In this document: one piece after another, positions 6,865 through 16,029 of the stretch
Layout of the letters: each line of letters starts with the position of its first letter
How positions within the stretch are numbered: position 1 is the first letter of the stretch
Origin: Dyadobacter psychrotolerans
GTDB lineage: Bacteria > Bacteroidota > Bacteroidia > Cytophagales > Spirosomataceae
Length of the DNA stretch: 64,000 nt
Direction of reading: 5' to 3'
Assembly: GCF_004349265.1 (NCBI RefSeq)
Contig: NZ_SMFL01000005.1
Location: forward strand, 434,301 to 498,300
Made by a program: the position numbers and the translations under genes
The notes under the pieces: generated by a model
What the model saw: the letters and a program-made list of their open reading frames with translations, nothing else
What the model was told of the DNA's origin: nothing
Database searches by the model: none

Positions 6865-8115
6865 TTAATCTGATAAATTAACACGGTTTGGATGCTTGTG
6901 ACGGAAAAGAAAAAAAACGAGAATTAGGAGCGTCAGTGTTAAAGTTCCACCGTACAGAAAGTCTTTTCCTGGAAAACGGCTTCCCCAGAAACCTGCAATC
7001 GGATAAGCAATTGCCCACCACAAATGCGAGAAAGCGAAATGGGAACCATATACTTTGCCTTGCTGGGCATCTTCGATGTTTTCCCCGATCAGTGTTTCGG
7101 AAGGTATTTCAGCCAGGCTTTGTCCCAGGCCGGCAATCAGCCATAACACCAGTAAAATGGAAAAACCTACGTAGTTGGCTGTGATGACGGCAAGTCCAAG
7201 CAGAAATGCACCCGTGAGAAGTGATAGCCGGCGGCTTTTGCTTTTATCAAAGCTGCCCGAGAAGAAAGCAGCAATGGAAGCGCCGATCCCAAAGGCAGCC
7301 ATAACCCACCCATAATGCTGATCGGTAAGTTTAAGGCCTTCCTTGATATGCCCGACCGTATTGACCAGGATCTGGGCACCGGCAATGGCGGATATAAATT
7401 CAATTACCAGCGAAAAACGGATCAACGGATTTGAAAAAAGAAGTCTGGTGCCATGAAGCACATCCTGCCATGTCGACAGTGGCTTTTCAACGGATTCAGT
7501 TTTCGAATTTCTTAAAAGATCCGTCGGAAGCATCAGAATCAGAATCCCTGCAAGCACGAAGGAAACGGCATCGACCAGGAAGATATTTCTTGCCCCAAAC
7601 CAGACTGCCATGATCCCGGCAAGGCCAGGCCCCAGCACGCCAAGGAGTTGGAAGGTAGCGCTTGAAAGCCCGATTGCCGGACGGTACTGTTCCTTGGCAA
7701 CAATATGAGGGATGATCGACCGGTAAGTAGGTGTAAAAAAGGCATTAAAGACGTTGAGCAGAAAAACAAGCAGATAGATCTGCCACTCCTGCGTGATAAA
7801 GACCATGCCAATCACAATGGCCATTCTGATAAAATGGGTGATGTAAAGGATTTTCTTTCGGTCGATCCGGTCAGCCAAAACTCCTGCAAACGGGGAGAAA
7901 ATAATAAAAGCAGTCACGCGCAGCGTCAGTGCAGTGGATAAAATGATGGCCGAACGATCCATGCCAAACTGGTAGGATAATAGCGCAAGGCCGATCCAGG
8001 TAAAAGCATCCCCCAAAAGGCTGATGGTCTGAGCAAAATACAAGGTGGCAAATACGCGGTTGCGCAAGGCTTTAAAAGGCTCTGCAAGAGCAGTGAAAGC
8101 ACCCGTTTTTTTCAT
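6865..8115 (-). CDS. MFS exporter (EntS/MFS_3-like)
   Basis: The 416-residue protein has about twelve transmembrane helices. The MFS signature GVLADRIDRKK lies between helices 2 and 3 (about residues 79-89), preceded by FSPFAG. The opening helix contains SLLGDAFTWIGLALLSYQFG, typical of the MFS_3 group that includes enterobactin exporter EntS and NreB-like nickel exporters. Context between a heavy-metal RND system and HupE points to metal efflux from the cytoplasm, with Ni or Co as likely substrates, by analogy with NreB. The substrate is inferred. Confidence 0.8.
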   Translation of the reverse strand: MKKTGAFTALAEPFKALRNRVFATLYFAQTISLLGDAFTWIGLALLSYQFGMDRSAIILSTALTLRVTAFIIFSPFAGVLADRIDRKKILYITHFIRMAIVIGMVFITQEWQIYLLVFLLNVFNAFFTPTYRSIIPHIVAKEQYRPAIGLSSATFQLLGVLGPGLAGIMAVWFGARNIFLVDAVSFVLAGILILMLPTDLLRNSKTESVEKPLSTWQDVLHGTRLLFSNPLIRFSLVIEFISAIAGAQILVNTVGHIKEGLKLTDQHYGWVMAAFGIGASIAAFFSGSFDKSKSRRLSLLTGAFLLGLAVITANYVGFSILLVLWLIAGLGQSLAEIPSETLIGENIEDAQQGKVYGSHFAFSHLWWAIAYPIAGFWGSRFPGKDFLYGGTLTLTLLILVFFLFRHKHPNRVNLSD

Positions 8116-8150
8116 TGGATCAAGTTTAAAACTACTTTAATTACTCCTGT

Positions 8151-9335
8151 TTATTCTTCTTCCGACGCGTTAATCAATGCCGACAGGATTGCATAGGCTC
8201 CTTTTGTGACGATGACCGCATCGGCTGCAACCGTAGAAGGAAGTATTACCTGTGTGAGATTATCCTGCTGGATCCCTTTTCTGACCGGTACCATCTTGTA
8301 GCTGTAACCTTTGTCTGACTGGGAAGTCTGTATGAAAATGTAATCCTTGCCTTCTGATTGCACGATGGATTCATTTGGCAAAACAGGTACGGAGTCAGTT
8401 GTTTTTTCAATCCAGGCTTTGGCATACATACCAGGCAGCAATCCTTTGCCCGAGGATGGCGACAAGTGGCAATGAACCGGTATCATCCGGTCGTCGGCTG
8501 TCGCCTTTCCGATCAGAAAGACTGTGGCTGTGCGGTTCAACTCCTGTTCACTGCCTAGCCCGAACCGGATCGTTTGTCCGGCTCGGATCTGGTCAATGTC
8601 TTTTTCAAAAACATTCAAGGCAAGATGCAGCTCCCCATTTTTTGCCAGTTCAAAAAGCACATCGGTGGGATTGACATATCTGCCAATGTTGATATTACTT
8701 GTCCGTACATAACCCGTAATCGGGGAGTATAAACTGGCTGACGGAAGTATTTTCCCTTCGGAAAGCGCTGCTTTGCTGATTCCTGCCATCGATATCTTGG
8801 CATCAAGTGCGCTGAGCTTTGCTTTCATAACCTGCAAATCAGAGGTGACCTGCTGCAAAGTCTTGGCCGCATTGACGTCCTGTTTGCGAAGCAGCTGCTG
8901 ACGGTCGAATTCCTGTTGTAACAAGGTTACACGGCTGCTGCTTTCCAGATACTGCTGTTGGATATCAATAAATTCAGGGTTTTCCAGCGTGGCAATGACC
9001 TGTCCTTTTTTGATGGGCTGGCCCGGCAACAGGCCAGCCGTTTTAATATACCCACCCAGCGGTGCTGAAATTGTTACCACACTTGATGGCTCCACATCGA
9101 TTACGCCCGTGGCCTTAATGATGCTCTTCAAATTGCGTGACTCGACCTTTCCGGTCTGAATGCCTGCCATCGCAAACTGGTCTTTGGAAAAAGTAATCTG
9201 ATCTGCAGATTCCGCTTGCGCGGTTGTATCCTTTTTTACAGTTTCTTCATCCGATTGCTTTTGTTCTTTACTACACGCTGTCAGCAGCACCAGGCCCAAA
9301 GCCGAACCTAAAGAAAGTCTTTTTATAAATTTCAT
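8151..9335 (-). CDS. RND periplasmic adaptor lipoprotein (CzcB/CusB-like)
   Basis: The 394-residue membrane-fusion protein links the inner-membrane RND pump to the outer-membrane channel. It has a lipoprotein signal (LTAC, about residues 18-21), a lipoyl/barrel-sandwich half (about 75-115), a coiled-coil hairpin (about 125-185), a second lipoyl half (about 190-225, GYVRTSNINIGRYV), then a beta-barrel and membrane-proximal domain. It lies 23 bases after the pump gene in the same operon. It lacks the N-terminal heavy-metal domain and Met-rich motif typical of copper CusB, which agrees with a CzcB-type (Zn/Co/Cd/Ni) role. Confidence 0.85.
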   Translation of the reverse strand: MKFIKRLSLGSALGLVLLTACSKEQKQSDEETVKKDTTAQAESADQITFSKDQFAMAGIQTGKVESRNLKSIIKATGVIDVEPSSVVTISAPLGGYIKTAGLLPGQPIKKGQVIATLENPEFIDIQQQYLESSSRVTLLQQEFDRQQLLRKQDVNAAKTLQQVTSDLQVMKAKLSALDAKISMAGISKAALSEGKILPSASLYSPITGYVRTSNINIGRYVNPTDVLFELAKNGELHLALNVFEKDIDQIRAGQTIRFGLGSEQELNRTATVFLIGKATADDRMIPVHCHLSPSSGKGLLPGMYAKAWIEKTTDSVPVLPNESIVQSEGKDYIFIQTSQSDKGYSYKMVPVRKGIQQDNLTQVILPSTVAADAVIVTKGAYAILSALINASEEE

Positions 9336-9358
9336 AAAAGAAAGTTTTGAAATGATGG

Positions 9359-12300
9359 TTACTGGATGCCCGCAAGCGTCTGGATCTGTTGCACCGTCAG
9401 ATTGTACAAATAAAGTTTGTCCAGATAATCGGATTTGATCCTTGTGGCAACAGAAATGCTTTGAAGCAGCTGGCTGTAAGAAGTTTCCCCGCTGCTGAAA
9501 CCCTGCCGGGCCTGGCTGGTGATCAGATTGGCCTGAGCAAGCGCAGTGCTTTCATAATACTCCAGTGCAATCCGGTTCTTGTTATACTCCTGAACCAGTG
9601 ATTTCAGCTCCCCCGAAAGGTTCGTATTTTCGTATTCCAGCTGCGTTTTTGCGATTTGCTCTGAAATCCTGGCTGCGTTTGACGATGCCCGGTACCCTCC
9701 TGGCAATAGGGGTATGGAGACGCCCGCGTGCAGCACATGAAAACGGTCGGAAAGCGAAAAAACTTCCTGATTTCCTGTTGCAATCTGCACACCGCGGAAA
9801 GACTGGTTGGTATAACCCAAAAGGATTTCGGGCAGTTTTTTTTGTCTTTCCACCAGAAGCTGCTGCTGACTGACGGTAATTTGCTGTTTCAGGTAGGCTA
9901 GTACCGGATTTCGGCTAAGTGTGTTACTGTCTGCGAGTGGCAAGTCCAGGATGAGTTTGGAAAGTGTCTGTTCGGTACTGGTAACAACCTGGTTGGTATT
10001 CAGAAGCGTTTGCAGCTGTTGAGCCGCAATATTAATATCAGCCTGGTTCTGGCTCATCAGGTTTTTAATCTCCATAGCCTGTGCAGCTGACGTCGCCCTT
10101 TCAAGCTGGCCTGTTTCTCCCGCTTGATAACGTAGATCGCTCGCTTTCATTAGCCCCGAGTAGATGCTGTCCTGCTCAGCTAAAACCAGGCTTTTGGCTT
10201 TAAAGTAAACCAATCTTTCGTATGCTGACCTTACCTCTTTGATCAGCTCGTTACTACGAACGGCCTGTTCGAGCGTGCTGCTTTCGATGCGGGCTTTTGC
10301 CAGTTTTTTCTGGCTTGCATACAATCCCGGCAAAGCCAGCCGCTGGGTCAGGTTAAAGGAATTATCACGCTCCTGACTGTTGATATTCCCCTGTGAAAAA
10401 AGAAAATCCGTTTTAGGCAGGTTTACAGCTCCTTTTAGCAACGCCTTCTGACGGTCAGTTTCAAAGCCAGCAATTTTCTGGCCGCTATTGTTTTTCAAGG
10501 CCATCTCAATGGCCTGCGGAAGCGTCAGTGTTTGCAGTGAAGGTGCCAGCTGTTGCATCGGTGTTTGGGCCAATAATGGCGCAGAAAGACCTAGAGCGAA
10601 AATGATGATTGTGACAGAAGCCATAGCGCCCTTACTGCTTTTTGGTTTTATGGAACCAAAATAACTGTAAAGCACGGGCAGCACGATCAGGGTCAGAAGG
10701 GTTGCTGTGATCAGGCCACCGATCACCACTGTGGCCAGCGGCCTTTGTACTTCGGCACCTGAGCTTTGGGAAAGGGCCATCGGAAGAAAACCAAGAGATG
10801 CCACGGCCGCGGTCATCAAAACGGGTCTGAGCCTGATTTGTGTTCCCTGGATTACCCTTTGGTAAACATCTGTTACACCTTGTTTTTCAAGCCGGTTAAA
10901 TTCACTAATCAAAACGATCCCATTTAAGACTGCTACACCAAATAGGGCGATAAAACCAACGCCCGCAGATATACTGAAAGGCAATCCCAAAAAATAGAGT
11001 GCGAATACCCCACCAATGGCGGAAAGTGGTATGGCAGAGAAAATCAAAAGACTTTGCTTGAACGAATGGAATGTAAAATAAAGCAGCAGCAGAATCAGCG
11101 TCAGCGCTACCGGAACAGCAATGGCTAGCCGCTCTTTGGCTGCCTGTAAATTCTCAAACTGGCCCCCGTAGGTCACATAGTAGCCCACCGGTAGCTTCAT
11201 CTTGGTATCAATGATGCCTTGTATATCCGCCACAATGCTCTGCACATCACGGCTTCTGACGTTAAAACCCAGGGTGATCCTTCGTTTGGCATTGTCACGT
11301 TGGATCTGATTCGGGCCTTCTCTGTACTCAACATTCGCCAGCTGCTCCAAAGGGATTTGCTTTCCTGAAAGTGTGCTTACATACAGGTTTTTAACATCGT
11401 CAATATCCCTACGGCTCAGGCTGTCCAGGCGCACGACCATCTCAAACCTTCTTTCTCCTTCATAAACAAGACCAGCGTTTTCTCCTGCGAAGCCCGTGCG
11501 GATCACCTGGTTGACATCTTCGATATTCAGACCATACATGGCAATCTTGTCCCGGTCAAAATCAATTTGTATCTGGGGTTGGCCCGTAACTTCTTCTACG
11601 TACAGGTCCTGCACACCATCCACACTGCGGATCAGCTTTCCGACGCGGCCAGCCAGCTGTGAGAGCACATCCAGGTCTTCACCATATATTTTCAGGACCA
11701 CATCCTGTTTTGCGCCGGTAATCAGCTCGTTAAAACGCATCTGGATCGGCTGCTGAAAACCAAAGGTGGCATTAGGTATTACGGCCAGGGCCGCCTGCAT
11801 TTTTTCAGCCAGCTCTTCCCTGGAAGATGCGGTGGTCCACTCTGATTTGTCCTTCAAAATGATCATCATATCACCCGCTTCAATAGGCATCGGATCGGTT
11901 GGGATTTCACCCGAGCCAATTTTATTGACCACCTGCTTGACCTCGGGGAATTTGAGAATGATCTTCTGTGCTTTTTTCGAGACATCCAGCATCTGATCAA
12001 TCGAGCTTCCGGTTAAAACACGGGTCTCGACGGCAAAATCCCCTTCATCCAGCTGTGGAATAAACTCACCGCCCAACATGGAAAACACAAAAAGGCTTAA
12101 TGCAAAAAGGCCAATGGCTAAGATCATGACGAGCGCTTTGGCGTTCATAGCCGCTTTAATCACAGGCGTATACAGGCGCTGGAAAAACTGCATCATTCTG
12201 TCCGAAATATTAGGTTTGTGACCGGGCTTTTTACTCAAAGCCAAAGCAGCAATCATGGGCACATAAGTAAGTGACAAAATGAAAGCACCCAGGATAGCGA

Positions 12301-13744
12301 ACGAAACGGTCTGGGCCATCGGGCGGAACATTTTCCCCTCAATGCCGACCAGTGCCCAAAGCGGAAGATAAACCATCAGGATGATAATTTCTCCGAAAGC
12401 CGCCGAACTGCGGATGTTTGTCGTGGCGTGATAAACTTCGTCGTCAATTTCATTTTGGGAAAGACGGTGGGTATATTTTTTACCTACGATGTGATGCAGG
12501 GTGGCTTCCACGATAATGACGGCACCATCCACGATTAGCCCAAAATCAATCGCACCCAGGCTCATCAGGTTACCCGATACGCCAAAGAGGTTCATCATCG
12601 AAATAGCAAAAAGCATCGCCAAAGGAATCACTGAGGCGACAACCAGGCCGGCCCGGAGATTACCCAGAAAAAGGATCAGGATGAAAATGACGATGAGTGC
12701 ACCTTCGATCAGGTTTTTTGAAACGGTATGGATCGCGCCGTCAACGAGTTTTTTGCGGTCTAAAAAGGGCTCGATGGTAACACCTTCCGGTAGGGTTTTC
12801 TTGATCTGTTCGATGCGGGCTTTCACGTCATTAATAACTTGTGACGAATTCGCTCCTTTGAGCATCATCACAATTCCGGTCACTGTTTCACCTTCACCGT
12901 TACGGGTTGCTGCCCCGTACCGGACGCTGCTTCCAAAGCGAACAACAGCTAAATCCCTGATAAAAACGGGTGTGTTCCCATTATTTTTTACCACAATCTT
13001 TCCCAGGTCTTCCAAGCTTTTAACCAGTCCTTCACTGCGGATAAAGTAGGTAGTTGGGTTTTTATTGATGTAAGCACCTCCGGTGTTCTGGTTGTTTTTT
13101 TCAAGGGCAGTAAAAATATCGGTCACGGTAACCCCCATGCTTTGCAGTTTATCAGGATTGACCGCGATCTCATACTGCTTTACATATCCGCCAAAGCCGC
13201 TTACTTCTGCTACGCCGGGTGTGCCCAGCAGCTGCCGCTTGACCATCCAGTCCTGGATCGTGCGAAGCTCCATGGCATCAAACTTGTCTTCATATCCTTT
13301 CTTGGGATGAATCACATACTGATAGATTTCTCCCAGGCCGGTCGTAACTGGGGCCATTTCAGGGGTGCCGACACCAGCAGGTATTTGTTTTCCGGCTTCA
13401 ACAAGCCTTTCACTGATCTGCTGACGTGCCCAGTAGATATCAGTACTCTCTTTGAAGACAATGGTGACGATTGACAGCCCGAAACGCGAAAATGAGCGTA
13501 TTTGATCAATTTCAGGTATACTGGCCATGGTCTGTTCGACCGGGAAGGTGATCAGTCTCTCTACTTCCTGAGCCGCAAGCGTAGGACTTACAGTGATCAC
13601 CATGACTTGGTTATCGGTAATATCGGGCACGGCATCAATGGGCAGTCTGGTCAGCGAGTAGCTTCCCCAGGCAATTAACGCCAAAGTGAAAATGCCGATT
13701 ATAAGTTTATTATAGATCGAAAAATGAATGATTCGGTCAAGCAT
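9359..13744 (-). CDS. czcA: CzcA-type heavy-metal RND pump fused to a TolC-like outer-membrane factor
   Basis: At 1461 residues this is about 400 longer than a plain CzcA/CusA. Residues 1-1040 are a full HME-RND permease of twelve helices and two large periplasmic loops. The fourth-helix motif DFGLIVDGAVIIVE (about 398-411) carries the two Asp and one Glu of divalent-cation pumps, unlike the CusA type that lacks the DFG/VDG signature. The substrate is therefore likely Zn, Co, Cd or Ni. A second secretion-signal-like segment near 1050-1070 (ending PLLAQ) leads into an OEP/TolC domain to the end (helical coiled coils; QRLALPGLYASQKKL). This fusion occurs in several Bacteroidota. The gene is flanked by its adaptor and His-rich proteins. 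Confidence 0.92.
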   Translation of the reverse strand: MLDRIIHFSIYNKLIIGIFTLALIAWGSYSLTRLPIDAVPDITDNQVMVITVSPTLAAQEVERLITFPVEQTMASIPEIDQIRSFSRFGLSIVTIVFKESTDIYWARQQISERLVEAGKQIPAGVGTPEMAPVTTGLGEIYQYVIHPKKGYEDKFDAMELRTIQDWMVKRQLLGTPGVAEVSGFGGYVKQYEIAVNPDKLQSMGVTVTDIFTALEKNNQNTGGAYINKNPTTYFIRSEGLVKSLEDLGKIVVKNNGNTPVFIRDLAVVRFGSSVRYGAATRNGEGETVTGIVMMLKGANSSQVINDVKARIEQIKKTLPEGVTIEPFLDRKKLVDGAIHTVSKNLIEGALIVIFILILFLGNLRAGLVVASVIPLAMLFAISMMNLFGVSGNLMSLGAIDFGLIVDGAVIIVEATLHHIVGKKYTHRLSQNEIDDEVYHATTNIRSSAAFGEIIILMVYLPLWALVGIEGKMFRPMAQTVSFAILGAFILSLTYVPMIAALALSKKPGHKPNISDRMMQFFQRLYTPVIKAAMNAKALVMILAIGLFALSLFVFSMLGGEFIPQLDEGDFAVETRVLTGSSIDQMLDVSKKAQKIILKFPEVKQVVNKIGSGEIPTDPMPIEAGDMMIILKDKSEWTTASSREELAEKMQAALAVIPNATFGFQQPIQMRFNELITGAKQDVVLKIYGEDLDVLSQLAGRVGKLIRSVDGVQDLYVEEVTGQPQIQIDFDRDKIAMYGLNIEDVNQVIRTGFAGENAGLVYEGERRFEMVVRLDSLSRRDIDDVKNLYVSTLSGKQIPLEQLANVEYREGPNQIQRDNAKRRITLGFNVRSRDVQSIVADIQGIIDTKMKLPVGYYVTYGGQFENLQAAKERLAIAVPVALTLILLLLYFTFHSFKQSLLIFSAIPLSAIGGVFALYFLGLPFSISAGVGFIALFGVAVLNGIVLISEFNRLEKQGVTDVYQRVIQGTQIRLRPVLMTAAVASLGFLPMALSQSSGAEVQRPLATVVIGGLITATLLTLIVLPVLYSYFGSIKPKSSKGAMASVTIIIFALGLSAPLLAQTPMQQLAPSLQTLTLPQAIEMALKNNSGQKIAGFETDRQKALLKGAVNLPKTDFLFSQGNINSQERDNSFNLTQRLALPGLYASQKKLAKARIESSTLEQAVRSNELIKEVRSAYERLVYFKAKSLVLAEQDSIYSGLMKASDLRYQAGETGQLERATSAAQAMEIKNLMSQNQADINIAAQQLQTLLNTNQVVTSTEQTLSKLILDLPLADSNTLSRNPVLAYLKQQITVSQQQLLVERQKKLPEILLGYTNQSFRGVQIATGNQEVFSLSDRFHVLHAGVSIPLLPGGYRASSNAARISEQIAKTQLEYENTNLSGELKSLVQEYNKNRIALEYYESTALAQANLITSQARQGFSSGETSYSQLLQSISVATRIKSDYLDKLYLYNLTVQQIQTLAGIQ

Positions 13745-13835
13745 CCTGAATAATTTAATAGATAGAATAAATCAACCCGTTCACGACGCAACTAATGCAC
13801 CCTGAAAAGAATTGTTATACCAGAAAATTAAATGA

Positions 13836-14231
13836 TCAGAATTTTGGCGGTTGCCAGATGCTGTAAGAAAAGCTGGAAATTAGCCTGGATACGAATGAGA
13901 ACTTTGGCTTGTTCACGTCAGCATAGTTCGCTGGATGAAATACAAGACTGTAAAGAGGCGTAAAAAAGTAATTGACTACCGTGTTCAGGTGGTTGTGATG
14001 AAACGGAAGATTTTCGTGTCCACCAGAGTTTTTGTGGTGCTCGTCAGCATAATGCATGCTCAGAAACTCCAAAATACCAAGGTCATCATGATTAGCATCC
14101 TGGTGATCATGTTCGTGCTCGTGGTAATGCTCAATCAGCTCAGCTATCCCGGAAAGTTCATGCATGTCTTGGTTTGGCAAAAAATTTACCAAAAGCAGTC
14201 TCATGCATAAAATCAGGGCCAGTGCTTTCAT
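13836..14231 (-). CDS. Small exported histidine-rich protein, first gene of the metal operon
   Basis: The 131-residue protein has an N-terminal hydrophobic segment (about 1-20) and a His/Asp/Glu-rich middle (EHYHEHEHDHQDANHDD at about 33-49; HYADEHHKNSGGHEN further on; HHNH). The C-terminus is aromatic, ending SIWQPPKF. Similar short His-rich proteins precede CzcA/CusA genes in Bacteroidota. It probably senses or buffers metal outside the cytoplasm. It is 91 bases upstream of the pump and starts the operon. The C-terminal hydrophobic stretch (VVNYFFTPLYSLVFH) may be membrane-associated. Confidence 0.75.
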   Translation of the reverse strand: MKALALILCMRLLLVNFLPNQDMHELSGIAELIEHYHEHEHDHQDANHDDLGILEFLSMHYADEHHKNSGGHENLPFHHNHLNTVVNYFFTPLYSLVFHPANYADVNKPKFSFVSRLISSFSYSIWQPPKF

Positions 14232-14400
14232 TGAGGGTAAAAGTAATAAAATATTTGTAATTCAAAACTTCAAAAACTGTTTTCTGACTATTTACATAGC
14301 TAATTTAATAGGTGCGCAGAAAATTTATACATCGTTAACGATGAATTTGGAAAGAAACCTTTTGTTTGATCTTCAAGAAGTGACAAGATTTTTAGGCACA

Positions 14401-15591
14401 TTAGAAGAAATATTTGATAACAATTCCAACAATAGCGGCGATTAGAATGATATAGGGTTCCTGTAATTTTTTGATGTAAACTAATGAAAGTATAGTGACA
14501 GCTGCAATTATGGCCGAGGGAGTATCGACAATTGAACGGCCGGCGATCACAAACACAGATCCAACCAGGGCCCCGACGACAGCAGCTGTTATCCCGTCAA
14601 CAAACGCTTTGATGCTATTGTTTTTAGAAATTTTCTTAAAGTAAGGTGCAGGCAACACCGTAAACACATAACAGGGTAAAAATACACCCAATGCGGCAAC
14701 GACAGCACCTGCAAAACCGGCAACCAGAAAACCAATGAAACCCACAGTAATTACAACAGGTCCTGGTGTGATCATAGCGACAGCAACTGAATCCAGGAAC
14801 TGCTGCTCATTAAGCCAGCCCATTTCATTGACTACACCAGCTTGCAAAAATGGAATAATGGCCAGGCCGCTCCCAAAAACAAATGCCCCTGCCTTGGTAA
14901 AGAACCATCCGATTTGAATAAGCTTATCGGGTTGATATTGCCAGAAACCAATACCCGCTAAAAACACGATTGATAAAGCAGGTTGCCTGTTTTTTTGAAG
15001 CCACTTGGGAGGTGCTTTAACGACCATGTAAATAAAGCCAAGGATCATAAAAAGCCAGACTTCCTCTCGTTGAGTAACTGCCGTTACAACGGCCATGATC
15101 ACAAAGAAGAGCCACAGCAGCCAGCGGTTTTTAACGGCTTCCCATTCCAGTTTACTGACAGATTTGATAGTTAGTTTGTAACAACTTAGTGTGATGATAC
15201 CGATAACGGCCGATCCAACTCCGTAGAAAACAGCCTGCATCCAAGGCAGTCCGCCATAAAGCTTATAGGCCATGCCAAGCAAAACAACCATCACAAAAGA
15301 TGGAAGCACAAAAGCAAGCCCTGTCAGCGTAGCACCCCAGACGCCGTAATGCACATATCCCAGATAAATTCCCAGTTGGGCCGCCAGTGGACCAGGCGCA
15401 AGCTGCGCCAAGGCCAATCCTTCCCGGTATTCATCTTCACTGATCCACATGCGCTCTTCTACCAGGTCACGGTGCATATAGCCGATAAGGGCAACCGGGC
15501 CACCAAAACCAAGCGTGCCCAGTTTTAAAAAGTATTTTGTAAGATCTGTCAGATTGTATCTGTCTGTTTGATTTTGGGTTATGGTTTCCAT
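14401..15591 (-). CDS. chrA: Chromate transporter ChrA (two-domain)
   Basis: The protein of about 396 residues exports chromate by proton exchange. Two homologous CHR domains of about 190 residues are visible. The first has GFGGPVALIGYM and QLAPGPLAAQLG; the second has GAFVFGSGLAIIPFLQ and MITPGPVVITVGFIGF. These are the family signatures. The start at 15591 (METITQNQ) is preferred over an ATG 33 bases further upstream because it leaves only a short overlap with the ChrB-like gene. The 13-base overlap suggests translational coupling. It is the last gene of the chromate block. Confidence 0.92.
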   Translation of the reverse strand: METITQNQTDRYNLTDLTKYFLKLGTLGFGGPVALIGYMHRDLVEERMWISEDEYREGLALAQLAPGPLAAQLGIYLGYVHYGVWGATLTGLAFVLPSFVMVVLLGMAYKLYGGLPWMQAVFYGVGSAVIGIITLSCYKLTIKSVSKLEWEAVKNRWLLWLFFVIMAVVTAVTQREEVWLFMILGFIYMVVKAPPKWLQKNRQPALSIVFLAGIGFWQYQPDKLIQIGWFFTKAGAFVFGSGLAIIPFLQAGVVNEMGWLNEQQFLDSVAVAMITPGPVVITVGFIGFLVAGFAGAVVAALGVFLPCYVFTVLPAPYFKKISKNNSIKAFVDGITAAVVGALVGSVFVIAGRSIVDTPSAIIAAVTILSLVYIKKLQEPYIILIAAIVGIVIKYFF

Positions 15592-16025
15592 ATATGTTTT
15601 TCTTTTTGAAGGTATTTTGCCCATGCATACAGTGCATCATATACTTTAAAGCCAACTTCGAGCATTTGATGATCGTCTGTGATGGTATGTGAAAGACCAG
15701 CTGAAATAGCCCATAATCCGGCAGCCTGCGGTGCGAGTTCAAAACGGTCTGTGTCGGCAGCCCGGACAATAACAGCAAGCTGCTGAATAGCAGGGTCATT
15801 TATTTTATGTTTGGCAACAATGAAATCAAAACTGCATTGGTCACCATAGTGGGAATATTCAGCGCCGTCTATATCATAGGGGATAGCATCCAGTTCCAGA
15901 GCTTTGTCAAAGACCTGATCTTTGGGAACATAGTAAAATATAGCCTCCGGATCTACGAAATTCTTAAGTAGCCAGGGGCAGGCGATCCTATCAATTTTTG
16001 GACGTTCCCGGGTGATCCATCTCAT
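15579..16025 (-). CDS. ChrB-like chromate resistance protein (C-terminal domain only)
   Basis: The 148-residue protein starts MRWITRERPKIDRIACPWLL, the hallmark of the ChrB C-terminal domain. Conserved R-P-K-x-D-R-I-A-C-P-W-L and D-G-A-E-Y-S-H (about 66-72) are present. Full ChrB has an extra N-terminal half, which is missing here, so this is the short form often paired with ChrA in Bacteroidota. ChrB senses chromate or sulfate and affects chrA expression in Proteobacteria. Its role as a short form is less clear. The start at 16025 follows the DUF1259 stop by 4 bases and the gene overlaps chrA, so it belongs to one operon. Confidence 0.82.
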   Translation of the reverse strand: MRWITRERPKIDRIACPWLLKNFVDPEAIFYYVPKDQVFDKALELDAIPYDIDGAEYSHYGDQCSFDFIVAKHKINDPAIQQLAVIVRAADTDRFELAPQAAGLWAISAGLSHTITDDHQMLEVGFKVYDALYAWAKYLQKEKHIWKP

Positions 16026-16029
16026 TTTG

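Noticed and set aside
12501..13049. Plus-strand 182-codon open frame inside the czcA gene
   Set aside because: It is antisense to a strongly supported RND pump with clear helices and motifs; it has no signal, motif or promoter of its own.
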